Of a stretch of 43,918 bases of DNA, positions 15,364 to 24,552 are shown piece by piece. How positions within the stretch are numbered: position 1 is the stretch's first letter; each line of letters opens with the position of its first letter. This stretch comes from Bradyrhizobium liaoningense. Its GTDB lineage: Bacteria; Pseudomonadota; Alphaproteobacteria; Rhizobiales; Xanthobacteraceae. Below the pieces are notes generated by a model. The model was not told where the DNA came from, did no database searches, and saw only the letters and a list, made by a program, of their open reading frames with translations. Where the stretch lies: positions 1-43,918 of the forward strand of contig NZ_JAFCJM010000057.1 of the NCBI RefSeq assembly GCF_018130955.1. Reading direction: 5' to 3'. The translations under genes and the position numbers were made by a program.

Positions 15364-16029
15364 ATGCGCGTGCTTGTTGTCGAGGACGACCAGCGGATCG
15401 CGTCTGATGTCTCGCGCACGCTCGAAGCATCCGGTTACGTGGTCGACACGGTTGCCAACGGCGAGGACGCCTGGTTCCTCGGCGACACTGAGGATTTCGG
15501 AGCCGTCATCCTCGACCTCGGTCTGCCGGGCATGGACGGCCTCGCGGTCCTGAAGCGCTGGCGCGCCAACGGCCGCCACATGCCCGTTCTCATCCTCACC
15601 GCACGGGGAAGCTGGGCCGAGCGGGTGGATGGGATCGACGCCGGCGGCGACGACTACCTGCCGAAGCCGTTCCGGATGGAGGAGTTGCTGGCGCGGCTGC
15701 GGTCGATCGTGCGGCGTTCGGCGGGGCACGGCTCCTCGGTCATGACAGCGGGAGAGATCACACTGGACGAGCGGCAGATGAAGGTGACCCGCCGCGGCAT
15801 ACCCATCACGCTTTCGCCGCTCGAGTACAGGCTGGTCGCCCATCTGCTCCGAAATCGTGGGCGAGTCGTCTCGCAGCAGGAGATCGACGAAAACGTCTAC
15901 GGCCACGGCGAAGAGCACGACTCGAACACGCTCGAGGTGCTGGTCGGCCGCGTGCGCAAGAAGCTCGGCGCCGACGCGATCGAGACACGGCGCGGCTTCG
16001 GTTATGTCATGCCGGAGGCCCCCGAATGA
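15364..16029 (+). CDS. OmpR/PhoP-type response regulator
   Basis: 221 aa. The receiver domain (1-115) has the acidic pair E7-D8-D9, phosphoacceptor D51 (ILDLGLPGMDG), T79 and K101 (LPKPF). The winged-helix domain (about 125-218) has SPLEYRLVAHLLRNRGRVVSQQEI and the wing ETRRGFGYVM. It is co-transcribed with PepSY B and overlaps the kinase start by ATGA. It most resembles PhoP/QseB-like regulators. Probable targets are the adjoining divergent PepSY/cytochrome genes. Confidence 0.94.
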   Translation: MRVLVVEDDQRIASDVSRTLEASGYVVDTVANGEDAWFLGDTEDFGAVILDLGLPGMDGLAVLKRWRANGRHMPVLILTARGSWAERVDGIDAGGDDYLPKPFRMEELLARLRSIVRRSAGHGSSVMTAGEITLDERQMKVTRRGIPITLSPLEYRLVAHLLRNRGRVVSQQEIDENVYGHGEEHDSNTLEVLVGRVRKKLGADAIETRRGFGYVMPEAPE

Positions 16030-17423
16030 ACCGGCATTCGCTCAGGCTGCGGCTGGTCGCGGGCGGCATCGTCGCGATCCTCATCGCCCTCGCGATAGCC
16101 GGCGGCGCGCTCGTCGTCGTCTTCGAACGCCACGTCTCGCGCACCCTGGCTCAGGATCTCGACGTTCATCTCAAGCAGCTTCTGGCGGGCATCGACATCG
16201 ATCCGCAAGGCAAGCTGGTGCTGACGCAGATCCCGGTCGATCCACGCTTCGCCGATCCCCTTTCCGGACTGTACTGGCAGGTCAGCGATGACCGCGGCCA
16301 GCTTCAGCGCTCGCGCTCGCTGTGGGACTTCGCCATGGAACTCCCGGCCGATCGGTTGGGGCCTGGCGAAACGCATCAGCACGAAGCGTCGGGTCCCGGA
16401 GGTCAGCGTGTTCTGGTTGCCGAGCGCGCCGTAACGTTTTCCGCGGGCGGCAGGCCGGTGATCGTCCGCCTTGCCGTCGCCGAGGACCTGGCGAGGGTGT
16501 CGGAGGCGAGTTCTGCTTTCGCCAAGGATCTCTCGATCGCGCTCGTACTTCTCGGCTGCGTGCTCGCCCTTGCGACGTGGGTCCAGGTCGGTGTGGGCCT
16601 GCGTCCGTTGGTCGGGTTGCGCCGTGGCGTGGCTGAGATTAGAGCACGGCGGACCCGATATCTCCCCTCGTCGGTCCCTTCCGAAGTCCGGCCCCTCGTC
16701 GAAGAGGTCAACGCCCTCATCGATGCGCAGGAACGCGAAATCGAACGGTCGCGCGGCCGCGCCGCCGACCTGGCGCACGGGCTGAAGACGCCGCTCATGG
16801 CTCTTGCGGCCGATGCGTCTCGACTTCGGGAGCGGGGCGAGCGCGATATCGCACGCGACATCGAGTCCGTCGGCGAAGCCATGGGCCGCCATGTCGACCG
16901 CGAACTCGCCCGGGCCAGGGTTCGCGGGCGCGCCAGAGGCAGCGCCGCAGCGTCTACCCCTGTGAAGCCGCTCGTCGGATCCATCGTCGCAACGCTGTCG
17001 CGCACACCCGACGGCGCGCGCGTGAGGTTCGAGAACCTTGCCCGCGACGACTTATCCGTACCGCTCGATAGGACCGACCTCGCCGAAGTCCTCGGTAATC
17101 TGATCGAGAACGGCGCCCGGCATGCTGCAGGATGCGTCCGGATCACCTCCGGTGACAATTGGCCATCCCTCGTCGTCGAAGATGACGGCGAGGGCATCGA
17201 GCCTCCGCACCTGTCGTGCGTGCTGGAGCGCGGCGCCCGCCTCGACGAGCGAGGTGGCGCTGCAGGCCTGGGGCTTGCCATCGTGCAGGACGTCCTTGAC
17301 GCGTACGGTTGGGGACTGGAGCTCTCCAGATCGGAGTTCGGCGGCTTGAAGGCGACGATCGCTCCGAGATCGGGGTCGCTCTCGCCTCAAAATGAGTTGC
17401 GTACCTCAAATAACCTCTGCTAG
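16026..17423 (+). CDS. Sensor histidine kinase (PhoQ/QseC-like)
   Basis: 465 aa. The first membrane helix is at about 10-33, a periplasmic domain of about 135 residues follows, and a second helix lies at about 170-190. A HAMP-like linker precedes the H box ADLAHGLKTPL (H251). The N box is LGNLIENGARHA, then VVEDDGEGIEP (G1) and GGAAGLGLAIV (G2). It should phosphorylate the regulator upstream. The last 15 residues or so (SLSPQNELRTSNNLC) follow the normal end of the ATPase domain and overlap what looks like the promoter region of the LacI-type gene, so the native C-terminus may have been altered. Confidence 0.92.
   Translation: MNRHSLRLRLVAGGIVAILIALAIAGGALVVVFERHVSRTLAQDLDVHLKQLLAGIDIDPQGKLVLTQIPVDPRFADPLSGLYWQVSDDRGQLQRSRSLWDFAMELPADRLGPGETHQHEASGPGGQRVLVAERAVTFSAGGRPVIVRLAVAEDLARVSEASSAFAKDLSIALVLLGCVLALATWVQVGVGLRPLVGLRRGVAEIRARRTRYLPSSVPSEVRPLVEEVNALIDAQEREIERSRGRAADLAHGLKTPLMALAADASRLRERGERDIARDIESVGEAMGRHVDRELARARVRGRARGSAAASTPVKPLVGSIVATLSRTPDGARVRFENLARDDLSVPLDRTDLAEVLGNLIENGARHAAGCVRITSGDNWPSLVVEDDGEGIEPPHLSCVLERGARLDERGGAAGLGLAIVQDVLDAYGWGLELSRSEFGGLKATIAPRSGSLSPQNELRTSNNLC
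17393..17408. promoter_or_regulatory. Candidate LacI-family operator
   Basis: TGAGTTGCGTACCTCA is an imperfect 16-bp palindrome with a central CG, a feature of many LacI-family operators. It lies 26 bases before the LacI-type regulator start and inside the last codons of the kinase gene. It could be an autoregulatory site. Only one copy was noticed, so support is limited. Confidence 0.3.
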
Positions 17424-17433
17424 CCTTCATCCC

Positions 17434-18492
17434 ATGAAGGAGCCGGACCCCAGCAGCCCTCTCACGCTGAAGGACATCGCGCGCCAGGCTGGCGTCAGCC
17501 TCGCGACGGTGGACCGCGTGCTGCATAACCGTCCGGGCGTGCGTCCGGACACGGTCCGTCGCGTCCGGGAGGCGATCGAGCGCAACTCGTTCCAGCCCCA
17601 TGTGGCGGCCGCCGAGCTCGCCCGCGGCCGGGCGCGCCGCTTTGCCTTCGTGATGCCGTCGGGGCCGAACCCGTTCATGCAGCAGATCGAGTCCTATCTC
17701 GGCGAGATGACGGGCTGGCTGTCAGCGCGGCGTCTTGCGGTCGAGATCGTCGCAACCGACGTGTTCGACGCGTCCGTGCTCGCGGCCTCGCTGGAGGCGC
17801 TCATCGGCGGCGACTATGACGGTGTCGCAGTGGTCGCGCTCGATCACCCGAGCGTGCGGGCCGCGGTCAACGATCTCGTCGATGCCGGCACCAAGGTCGT
17901 GACCCTGGTGTCGGACGTGCCGTCGTCGCGCCGCAACCACTATATCGGCATCGACAACATCGCCGCAGGTCGTACCGCCGGCGCGCTGGTCGGCCGCCTC
18001 GTCGGCCCAAGAACTGGCGCAAGTCCCGGAAAGGTCGCGATCGTCGCGGGCTCGCAGGGCCTGCGTGATCATGCCGAACGGATTTTTGGATTCAATCAGG
18101 TGATATCAGCGGAATTCTCGCATCTCGAGGTGCTGCCCGTGCTCGAGGGGCGCGACGAGGACGAGCGCTCGCAACAGATGTTGGCGCGGCTGTTCAGCAA
18201 GCACGCCGACATCGTCGGTCTCTACAATGTCGGTGCCGGTACGCAGGGCGTTGCAAAAGCGCTCGGCGACAGCGGCCGCGAGAAACAGGTGGTGTTCGTC
18301 GGTCACGACGTCACGGTGCTGACGCGAAAACTGTTGTTGCAGGGTGTGATGGATGCGGCGATCTCGCAAAACCCGGGTCACGAGGCGCGCGCCGCGGTGC
18401 GCGTGCTGCTGTCGCTTGCGCGCGGCGAGCCGATCCTGATCGAACAGGAGAAGATCCGGATCGATATCGTGATGCGGGACAATCTGCCGTAG
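17434..18492 (+). CDS. LacI-family sugar-responsive regulator
   Basis: 352 aa. The N-terminal HTH is LTLKDIARQAGVSLATVDRVLHNRPGV (about 9-35), followed by the hinge helix region (AAAELARGRARRF) and a periplasmic-binding-protein-like effector domain of type I (FVMPSGPNPFMQQIE, DGVAVVALDHP, YIGIDNIAAGRTAG, VGHDVTVLT). It sits at the head of the sugar catabolic genes and presumably represses them until a pentose or related sugar binds. It starts only 10 bases after the histidine kinase stop. Confidence 0.93.
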   Translation: MKEPDPSSPLTLKDIARQAGVSLATVDRVLHNRPGVRPDTVRRVREAIERNSFQPHVAAAELARGRARRFAFVMPSGPNPFMQQIESYLGEMTGWLSARRLAVEIVATDVFDASVLAASLEALIGGDYDGVAVVALDHPSVRAAVNDLVDAGTKVVTLVSDVPSSRRNHYIGIDNIAAGRTAGALVGRLVGPRTGASPGKVAIVAGSQGLRDHAERIFGFNQVISAEFSHLEVLPVLEGRDEDERSQQMLARLFSKHADIVGLYNVGAGTQGVAKALGDSGREKQVVFVGHDVTVLTRKLLLQGVMDAAISQNPGHEARAAVRVLLSLARGEPILIEQEKIRIDIVMRDNLP

Positions 18493-18568
18493 CAAAGGAA
18501 TTTTGGGGCCCTGGTGGGGAAGGCGGCGGAAGTTCGCCACATCGCACAGCGGCCGGAGGGAGGACGAA

Positions 18569-20026
18569 GTGTATCTCGGAATGGACATCGGTACGTCCGG
18601 TGTGAAAGCGGTACTCGCTGACGAGGCTGGCGCGATTGTCGCGACCGCTTCGCGCGAGCTTGCGCTGTCGCATCCGGCGCCGCTGTGGTCCGAGCAGGAT
18701 CCGGACGCCTGGGTCGATGCCGCCATCGGCGCCGTCGACGATCTCGCAGCAAGCCATCCGCGCGATGTCGCAAACGTGCGCGGCATCGGTCTCTCCGGCC
18801 AGATGCATGGGGCGACCTTGCTCGGCGATGACGGCGGTCCGCTGCGCCCGGCGATCCTGTGGAATGACGGCCGGTCGCATGCCGAATGCGAAAGGCTCGA
18901 GCGGCGCTGCCCGTCGCTGCATTCCATCGCTGGCAATCTCGCGATGCCGGGTTTCACTGCGCCAAAGCTGCTCTGGGTCGCGCGCCACGAGCCCGAGGTT
19001 TTCGAGCGCGTCGCAAAGGTGCTGCTGCCAAAGGCCTATGTCCGCTACCGCCTGACCGGCGAGATGGTCGAGGACATGTCTGATGCTGCCGGCACGCTCT
19101 GGCTCGACGTCGGCCAGCGCCGCTGGTCGGCGTTGCTGCTGCACGCCACCGGGCTCGATCTCCACCACATGCCGCAATTGGTCGAGGGCAGTGAGGTGAG
19201 CGCGGTGCTGGCGCCAGAATTTGTGCAGCGCTGGGGCATGGCAAAGGGCGTCCTCGTTGCCGGCGGCGCCGGCGATTGCGCGGCGAGCGCGATCGGGCTC
19301 GGCGCGATTGCGCCGGGCGATGCGTTCCTGTCGCTCGGCACCTCCGGCGTCGTGTTCCGCGTCACCGACAGTTTTGCGCCGGCACCAGCTTCGGCCGTGC
19401 ACGCCTTCTGCCATGCGCTACCCGGCCTCTGGCACCAGATGGGCGTGATGCTGTCGGCCGCCGCTTCGCTCGCCTGGCTCTCGGGCGTGATGGCGACGCC
19501 GGCCGCTTCACTGCTCGCGCCGCTCGGCGACAGCGTCGCCGGACCGAGCTCCGTGAAGTTTCTGCCTTATCTCGATGGCGAACGCACGCCGCATAACGAT
19601 GCCGCCGCGGCCGGCGCGTTCATTGGCCTGCGCGGCGCGACGGGGCGCGATGGGTTAGTGCAGGCCGTGCTCGAAGGCGTCGCGTTTGCCGCGCGCGACA
19701 ATCTCGCCGCGCTCGGCCATGCCAGCTCGGCGATATCGGAGGTCGATCTCGTCGGCGGCGGCTCGCGTTCTCCGCTATGGGCGCAGATCTGCGCCGACGT
19801 GCTCGGCATACCCGTGCATCGCGTCGAGGAAGGCGAGGTCGGCGCCGCGCTCGGTGCTGCCAGGCTCGGCCGGCTCGCCGCGACGGGCGAAGATCCCGCG
19901 CAAGTCTGCACGCGCCCCCGGCGCCTCGCAACATTCACGCCGCATCCATCGCGCAGTGCGGCCTACGACGAAGCCTATCACCAATGGCGCAAGCTATATC
20001 CCGCGCTGAAGGAGTTTTCCCTGTGA
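18569..20026 (+). CDS. xylB: Xylulokinase (FGGY family)
   Basis: 485 aa. ATP-dependent phosphorylation of D-xylulose to xylulose 5-phosphate. Family signs are MDIGTSGVKAVLAD (phosphate loop 1), GIGLSGQMHGATLL (near 78, the QMHG of xylulokinases), ILWNDGRSHAEC, GAGDCAASAIGLG, SLGTSGVVFRVT, and DLVGGGSRSPLWAQICADVLGIPV near the C-terminus. GTG 18569 was chosen because GGAGGGAGGA lies just upstream; ATG 18581 is too close to the phosphate loop. The stop overlaps the start of xylA. Confidence 0.93.
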   Translation: MYLGMDIGTSGVKAVLADEAGAIVATASRELALSHPAPLWSEQDPDAWVDAAIGAVDDLAASHPRDVANVRGIGLSGQMHGATLLGDDGGPLRPAILWNDGRSHAECERLERRCPSLHSIAGNLAMPGFTAPKLLWVARHEPEVFERVAKVLLPKAYVRYRLTGEMVEDMSDAAGTLWLDVGQRRWSALLLHATGLDLHHMPQLVEGSEVSAVLAPEFVQRWGMAKGVLVAGGAGDCAASAIGLGAIAPGDAFLSLGTSGVVFRVTDSFAPAPASAVHAFCHALPGLWHQMGVMLSAAASLAWLSGVMATPAASLLAPLGDSVAGPSSVKFLPYLDGERTPHNDAAAAGAFIGLRGATGRDGLVQAVLEGVAFAARDNLAALGHASSAISEVDLVGGGSRSPLWAQICADVLGIPVHRVEEGEVGAALGAARLGRLAATGEDPAQVCTRPRRLATFTPHPSRSAAYDEAYHQWRKLYPALKEFSL

Positions 20027-21345
20027 ACGCGTTACCAAAATTCTTCGCCGCGGCCGATCCGGTCGCCTATGGCGGCAAGGACGCCAAAAACCCGCTGGCC
20101 TTCCGCTGGTACGACAAGGACCGCATCGTCCATGGCAAGCGGCTCGAGGATCATCTGCGGTTCGCGGTCTGCTATTGGCATTCGTTCTGCTGGCCCGGCG
20201 GCGATCCCTTCGGCGGCGAGACGTTCATGCGTCCATGGCACCATGGCTCCGATGCCATGGCGATGGCGCGGGCCAAGGCCGATGTCGCCTTCGAGCTGTT
20301 CCGCCTGCTCGACGTGCCCTTCTTCACCTTCCACGACGTCGACGCCGCGCCGGAAGGCGCAACGCTCGCCGAATCCGTCGCCAACCTCAATGCGATTGCC
20401 GACATTTTTGAGCAGAAGATGGCTTCAGCGAAGGTGCGGCTGCTGTGGGGCACCGCCAACCTGTTCACGCACCGCCGCTACATGGCGGGTGCGGCGACCA
20501 ATCCGGATCCTGATATCTTCACCTATGCCGCGGGCCAGGTCCGCGCTGCGCTGGAGGTGACGAACCGGCTCGGCGGGCAGAATTATGTGTTGTGGGGCGG
20601 GCGCGAAGGCTACGAGACCCTGCTCAACACCGACCTCAAGCGCGAGCTCGACCAGCTCGGCCGCTTCGTCTCGCTGGTCGTCGAGCACAAGCACAAGATC
20701 GGCTTCAAGGGCCCGCTGCTGATCGAGCCGAAGCCGAAGGAGCCGACCAAGCATCAATACGACTTCGACGTCGCCACCTGCTACGGCTTCCTGCAGCGCT
20801 ACGACCTCCTCGACGACGTCAAGCTCAACGTCGAGCAGAACCACGCCATCCTTGCCGGCCATTCATTCCAGCACGAGGTAGCGCTGGCCCAGGCGCTCGG
20901 CGTGTTCGGCTCGCTCGACATCAACCGCGGCGACGATCTCCTGGGCTGGGACACCGACCAGTTCGCGATGAACGTGCCGGAGCTGGCGCTCGTATTCCAC
21001 GACATGCTGAAGGCGGGTGGGTTCACGACGGGCGGTCTCAATTTCGACGCCAAGATCAGGCGTCAATCGATCGACCCGGACGATCTGATCCACGCCCATG
21101 TCGGGTCGATGGATGCCTGCGCCCGGGCGCTTCTGGCGGCAGCCGACATGCTCGACGCCGAGGCGCTGACGAAGCCGATTGCGGACCGTTACGCCGGATG
21201 GACGGGCGCGGAAGGGCAGGCCATCCTTGCCGGCCAGCGTTCGCTCGCCGATCTTGCCGACCGGGCGCTCGCATCCGGCTTCGATCCGCAGCCGCGGTCG
21301 GGCCGGCAGGAATATCTGGAATCTCTCGTCAACTGGTACGTCTGA
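20023..21345 (+). CDS. xylA: Xylose isomerase (class II)
   Basis: 440 aa, the usual class II length. It converts D-xylose to D-xylulose with two divalent metals. The catalytic segment TFHDVD (H104, D107), the YVLWGGREGYE glutamate, LLIEPKPKEPTKHQYD, the VEQNHAILAGHSFQHE histidine region and SLDINRGDDLLGWDTDQF metal ligands are all present. The start is GTG inside the xylB stop (GTGA), with AAGGAG 9 bases upstream. Tight coupling to xylB indicates a xylose operon. Confidence 0.95.
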   Translation: MNALPKFFAAADPVAYGGKDAKNPLAFRWYDKDRIVHGKRLEDHLRFAVCYWHSFCWPGGDPFGGETFMRPWHHGSDAMAMARAKADVAFELFRLLDVPFFTFHDVDAAPEGATLAESVANLNAIADIFEQKMASAKVRLLWGTANLFTHRRYMAGAATNPDPDIFTYAAGQVRAALEVTNRLGGQNYVLWGGREGYETLLNTDLKRELDQLGRFVSLVVEHKHKIGFKGPLLIEPKPKEPTKHQYDFDVATCYGFLQRYDLLDDVKLNVEQNHAILAGHSFQHEVALAQALGVFGSLDINRGDDLLGWDTDQFAMNVPELALVFHDMLKAGGFTTGGLNFDAKIRRQSIDPDDLIHAHVGSMDACARALLAAADMLDAEALTKPIADRYAGWTGAEGQAILAGQRSLADLADRALASGFDPQPRSGRQEYLESLVNWYV

Positions 21346-21357
21346 GCGAGGCCGAAC

Positions 21358-22122
21358 ATGACAACCCCTTCTACAAACGGCCAGCCGGTCCTGGAGCTGA
21401 CGGGCATCGGCAAGGAGTTCGGCGCGATCCGCGCCCTGCACGACGTCGACATGCAGGTGTTTCCCGGCGAAGTGGTCGGCCTGATGGGCGACAACGGCGC
21501 GGGCAAATCGACGCTGGTAAAAGTCATTGCCGGCAATTTCCGCCCCAGCCATGGCGAGATCCGCTTTGACGGCAACGCGGTCCACTTCCATCGCCCGATC
21601 GACGCCCGCGGTGTCGGGATCGAGGTCGTCTATCAGGACCTCGCCTTGGCGGACAATCTGACGGCGGCCGCCAACGTCTTCCTCGGCCGCGAGCTCAAGC
21701 GCAAATTTGGCCCCATCTCGTTGCTCGATCACAAGGCGATGGCGGCGCGCGCGCTGGACCTGTTCGGCGAGCTGCGCTCGGAGACGCGGCCGCATGATCT
21801 GGTCAAGCAGATGTCCGGCGGTCAGCGCCAGGCGGTGGCGATCGCGCGCACACGGCTCTCCAACGCAAAACTCGTGATGATGGACGAGCCGACCGCCGCG
21901 ATCTCCGTGCGCCAGGTCGAGCAGGTGCTGAGCCTGATCCATCGGCTGAAAGAGCAGGGCGTCGCCGTGATGCTGATCTCGCACCGCATGCCCGATGTCT
22001 TCGCAGTCTGCGACCGCGTCGTCGTGATGCGCCGCGGCGAGAAGCGTGCGGACAAGTTAATTGCTGATACCAGTCCCGAGGAAGTCACCGCCCTCATTAC
22101 CGGCGCAAAGGAGGCGGCGTGA
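21358..22122 (+). CDS. Sugar ABC importer ATPase, single domain
   Basis: 254 aa. Walker A is GDNGAGKS, the signature MSGGQRQAVAIAR, Walker B LVMMDEPTAA, and the switch His is in ISHRM. It energises the adjoining permease. Most sugar importers of this type (XylG, RbsA, MglA) have two fused ATPase domains in about 500 aa; this one has a single domain, like FrcA-type proteins of rhizobia. It lies 12 bases after xylA and overlaps the permease start. Confidence 0.92.
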   Translation: MTTPSTNGQPVLELTGIGKEFGAIRALHDVDMQVFPGEVVGLMGDNGAGKSTLVKVIAGNFRPSHGEIRFDGNAVHFHRPIDARGVGIEVVYQDLALADNLTAAANVFLGRELKRKFGPISLLDHKAMAARALDLFGELRSETRPHDLVKQMSGGQRQAVAIARTRLSNAKLVMMDEPTAAISVRQVEQVLSLIHRLKEQGVAVMLISHRMPDVFAVCDRVVVMRRGEKRADKLIADTSPEEVTALITGAKEAA

Positions 22123-23192
22123 TGTCCGTACCCATGGAAACCCCGATTTCGTTCACCAATGTCGGCCGCAGCAAATGGTGGCAGCGCGGGATTTTTGCGT
22201 CCCAGACCGGCTACGTGCTGGCGGCACTCCTGGTGCTGATGCTCGTGATGCATTTCGCCAGCCCCTATTTCTTCACCCAGGGCAATATGCAGAACGTGGC
22301 GAAGAACTTTTCCTTCATCGCCATCGCCACGCTCGGAATCACTTTCGTCATCATCACCGGCGGTATTGATCTCTCCGTCGGCTCGATGATGTGCTTTTCT
22401 GCGATGATCACCTCAATGGTCATGGTCGAGCTGTCGGCGCCGGGATCGCCGTTCGTCCATTTGGCCGCCGACGGCAAGGCCGTCGTCGCCAATGTGCCCG
22501 GATTGATCCTTCTGGTCTCGGTGCTTGCAGGGCTGTGCGCCGCGTTGATCGTTGGGCTCGTCAACGGCTTCTGCATTGCGGTGCTCGGGCTGTCGCCCTT
22601 CGTCACCACGCTAGGCATGCTCTCGATTGTGCGCGGACTCGCCTATGTCGTCTCCAACGGCCGCGGCAGCTTCCCGGGCGGGCCGGACGCCGAATATTTC
22701 TACGCGCTCACCTCGGGCGATGTGCTTGGCATACCCGCGCCCTTCATCTATCTGGTGATACTCGCCGCCGTGATGGCGGTTGTGTTGCATCACACGAGTT
22801 TCGGCCGCTACGTCTTCGCGCTCGGCGGCAACGAGAAGGCGGCCGAACTGACCGGCATCTCGGTCGTGCGGGTGAAGATCGAGGTCTATGTGATCTGCGC
22901 GCTCGCCGCCGGACTTCAGGGCATCATCATTTCCGGCTGGCTGGGTTCGGCGCCGGCGAACATGGCGACATCCTACGAACTCAACGTGATCGCGGCCGCC
23001 GTCATCGGCGGCGCCAATCTCGCTGGTGGTATTGGCGGTCCGCTCGGTGCCATCGTCGGCTGCGTGCTGCTCGAGGTCATCCGCAACGGCCTCGTGCTCG
23101 CGCAGGTCAACGCCTACTGGCAGCAGACGCTGGTGGGCGTGATCATTATCCTGGCCGTGCTGGTCGATCGCATCCGCTCGCGCATGACTTAG
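22122..23192 (+). CDS. Sugar ABC importer permease
   Basis: 356 aa, an inner membrane protein with about ten hydrophobic segments. It has the CUT2 (BPD_transp_2) features: FVIITGGIDLSVGSMM near 76, ALIVGLVNGFCIAVLGLSPFVTTLGMLSI near 145, GGNEKAAELTGISVVRVK near 237 (the ATPase contact loop) and a C-terminal GGANLAGGIGGPLGAIVG. AAAGGAGG precedes the ATG at 22122; GTG 22119 is in frame but less likely. It forms the channel for the sugar handled by the neighbouring enzymes. Confidence 0.93.
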   Translation: MSVPMETPISFTNVGRSKWWQRGIFASQTGYVLAALLVLMLVMHFASPYFFTQGNMQNVAKNFSFIAIATLGITFVIITGGIDLSVGSMMCFSAMITSMVMVELSAPGSPFVHLAADGKAVVANVPGLILLVSVLAGLCAALIVGLVNGFCIAVLGLSPFVTTLGMLSIVRGLAYVVSNGRGSFPGGPDAEYFYALTSGDVLGIPAPFIYLVILAAVMAVVLHHTSFGRYVFALGGNEKAAELTGISVVRVKIEVYVICALAAGLQGIIISGWLGSAPANMATSYELNVIAAAVIGGANLAGGIGGPLGAIVGCVLLEVIRNGLVLAQVNAYWQQTLVGVIIILAVLVDRIRSRMT

Positions 23193-23261
23193 AGCATGAT
23201 CCGGACCCGGAGGGCCGCGTTAGCGAAAAGTGCGAAGCGGTTTTCCGGAAAGATCATGCTC
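23192..23261. repeat. Short inverted repeat, family D
   Basis: GAGCATGATC (23192-23201) and GATCATGCTC (23252-23261) flank GCGAAAAGTGCGAAGCGGTTTTCC-like sequence. It is a widespread palindromic element in Bradyrhizobium and Rhodopseudomonas. It starts in the stop codon of the permease gene and separates it from the binding-protein gene, so it may lower or end read-through. Confidence 0.8.
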
Positions 23262-23402
23262 AAACAAAGACCTGAAGCGAAATGATGATTCATCCTCATT
23301 GCGCTTCAGAGAGTTACTCCGGAAGGACAACGCAAGGTCGTCTATCCGCCCGCCGGAGCATCACATCACAAAGGATAGGCACCAAAGTGTGGAGGGAAAG
23401 TA

Positions 23403-24335
23403 ATGAAGAAGCTTCTGTTGGCTGGCGTGACCATCGCGATGATGGCGACTCCGGCATTCGCCCAGACCTACAAGTTCGCCGTCGTGCCCAAGGCGATGAA
23501 CAATCCGTTCTTCGACGTGGCGCGCGACGGCTGCCTGAAGCGTGCCAAGGAGCTCGGCAACGTCGAATGCATCTACAAGGGGCCGATCGAGCATGAGCCG
23601 GCGACGCAGGCGCAGATCATCCAGGACTTCATCACCCAGAAGGTGGATGGGCTCGCGATCTCGGTGGCCGACGTTGCGGCGATGACCAAGTCGATCGAGG
23701 CAGCGACTGCAGCCGGCATCCCCGTCATCACGTTTGACGCGGATGCGCCGGGTTCCAAGCGGCTCTCCTACATCGGCACCAACAACAAGGACTTCGGCCT
23801 CGCGCTCGGCAAGCAGTTGCGCGAGCTTCGGCCCGAGGGCGGCAAATATGCCATGGTCTCCGGCGGCCCGGGCGCGAAAAACCTTGCCGAACGCGTCGAT
23901 GGTGTCCGCGAAGCGCTCAAGGGCTCGAAATGGGTCGAGGTCCAGGGTTCGCCGACCTTCTGCAATGACGATTCCGCGCTTGCGGTTCAGCAGATGTCGG
24001 ACCTGCGTACCGCAACGCCCGACCTCGCCGCGATCGTGCCGGTCGGCGGCTGGCCGATGTTCGCGCCGGAAGGCTACAAGGCCTTCGTCAACAAGAACAA
24101 GAAGGATATCGACGCCGGCAAGCTCACGCTCGTCGTCGCCGATACGCTGAAGATGCAGCTCGAGCTGCTGCGCGACGGCTACTCCAACGCGCTCACCGGC
24201 CAACGCCCGTTCGAGATGGGCGAGAAGTCGATGGACGCCTTGCTCGCGATCAAGAAGGGCCAGAAGGTTCCGGAAGTGATCTACACCGGCCTCGATCTGG
24301 TGACGAAGGACAACGTCGCTAAACTGTTGAAGTAG
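23403..24335 (+). CDS. Periplasmic sugar-binding protein
   Basis: 310 aa. Signal peptide MKKLLLAGVTIAMMATPAFA, then a type I sugar-binding fold. It starts TYKFAVVPKAMNNPFFDVARDG, with further signs IIQDFITQKVDGLAISV, VITFDADAPGSKRLSYIGTNN and a hinge segment near DTLKMQLELLRDG. It delivers the sugar to the CUT2 permease upstream. GGAGGG lies before the ATG. It is unusual that the binding protein is last and is set apart by a repeat, so it may have its own promoter to allow higher expression. Confidence 0.93.
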   Translation: MKKLLLAGVTIAMMATPAFAQTYKFAVVPKAMNNPFFDVARDGCLKRAKELGNVECIYKGPIEHEPATQAQIIQDFITQKVDGLAISVADVAAMTKSIEAATAAGIPVITFDADAPGSKRLSYIGTNNKDFGLALGKQLRELRPEGGKYAMVSGGPGAKNLAERVDGVREALKGSKWVEVQGSPTFCNDDSALAVQQMSDLRTATPDLAAIVPVGGWPMFAPEGYKAFVNKNKKDIDAGKLTLVVADTLKMQLELLRDGYSNALTGQRPFEMGEKSMDALLAIKKGQKVPEVIYTGLDLVTKDNVAKLLK

Positions 24336-24385
24336 CGACGTCAAAGCAGGAACGTCACCCAGCCCCGACGTTCCCGCCGTGGCAA

Positions 24386-24528
24386 CCCTCTCCCCTTGTG
24401 GGAGAGGGTGGCTTCGCGTAGCGAAGCCGGGTGAGGGGTCTCTCTCCGCGAGTCCATGCCGCTGTGAGGCGCGGAGACAACCCCTCATCCGGCGCTTCGC
24501 GCCGCCCTCTCCCACAAGGGGAGAAGGG
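24386..24528. repeat. Interspersed palindrome, family C, copy 3
   Basis: Arms CCCTCTCCCCTTGTGGGAGA and TCCCACAAGGGGAGAAGGG enclose GGCTTCGCGTAGCGAAGCC and GGTGAGGGGT/ACCCCTCATCC. It lies between the binding-protein gene and the aldo/keto reductase gene and may act as a terminator for the former. Confidence 0.82.
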
Positions 24529-24552
24529 AAGAGAGCTCGCAAGGTGCAAAAA

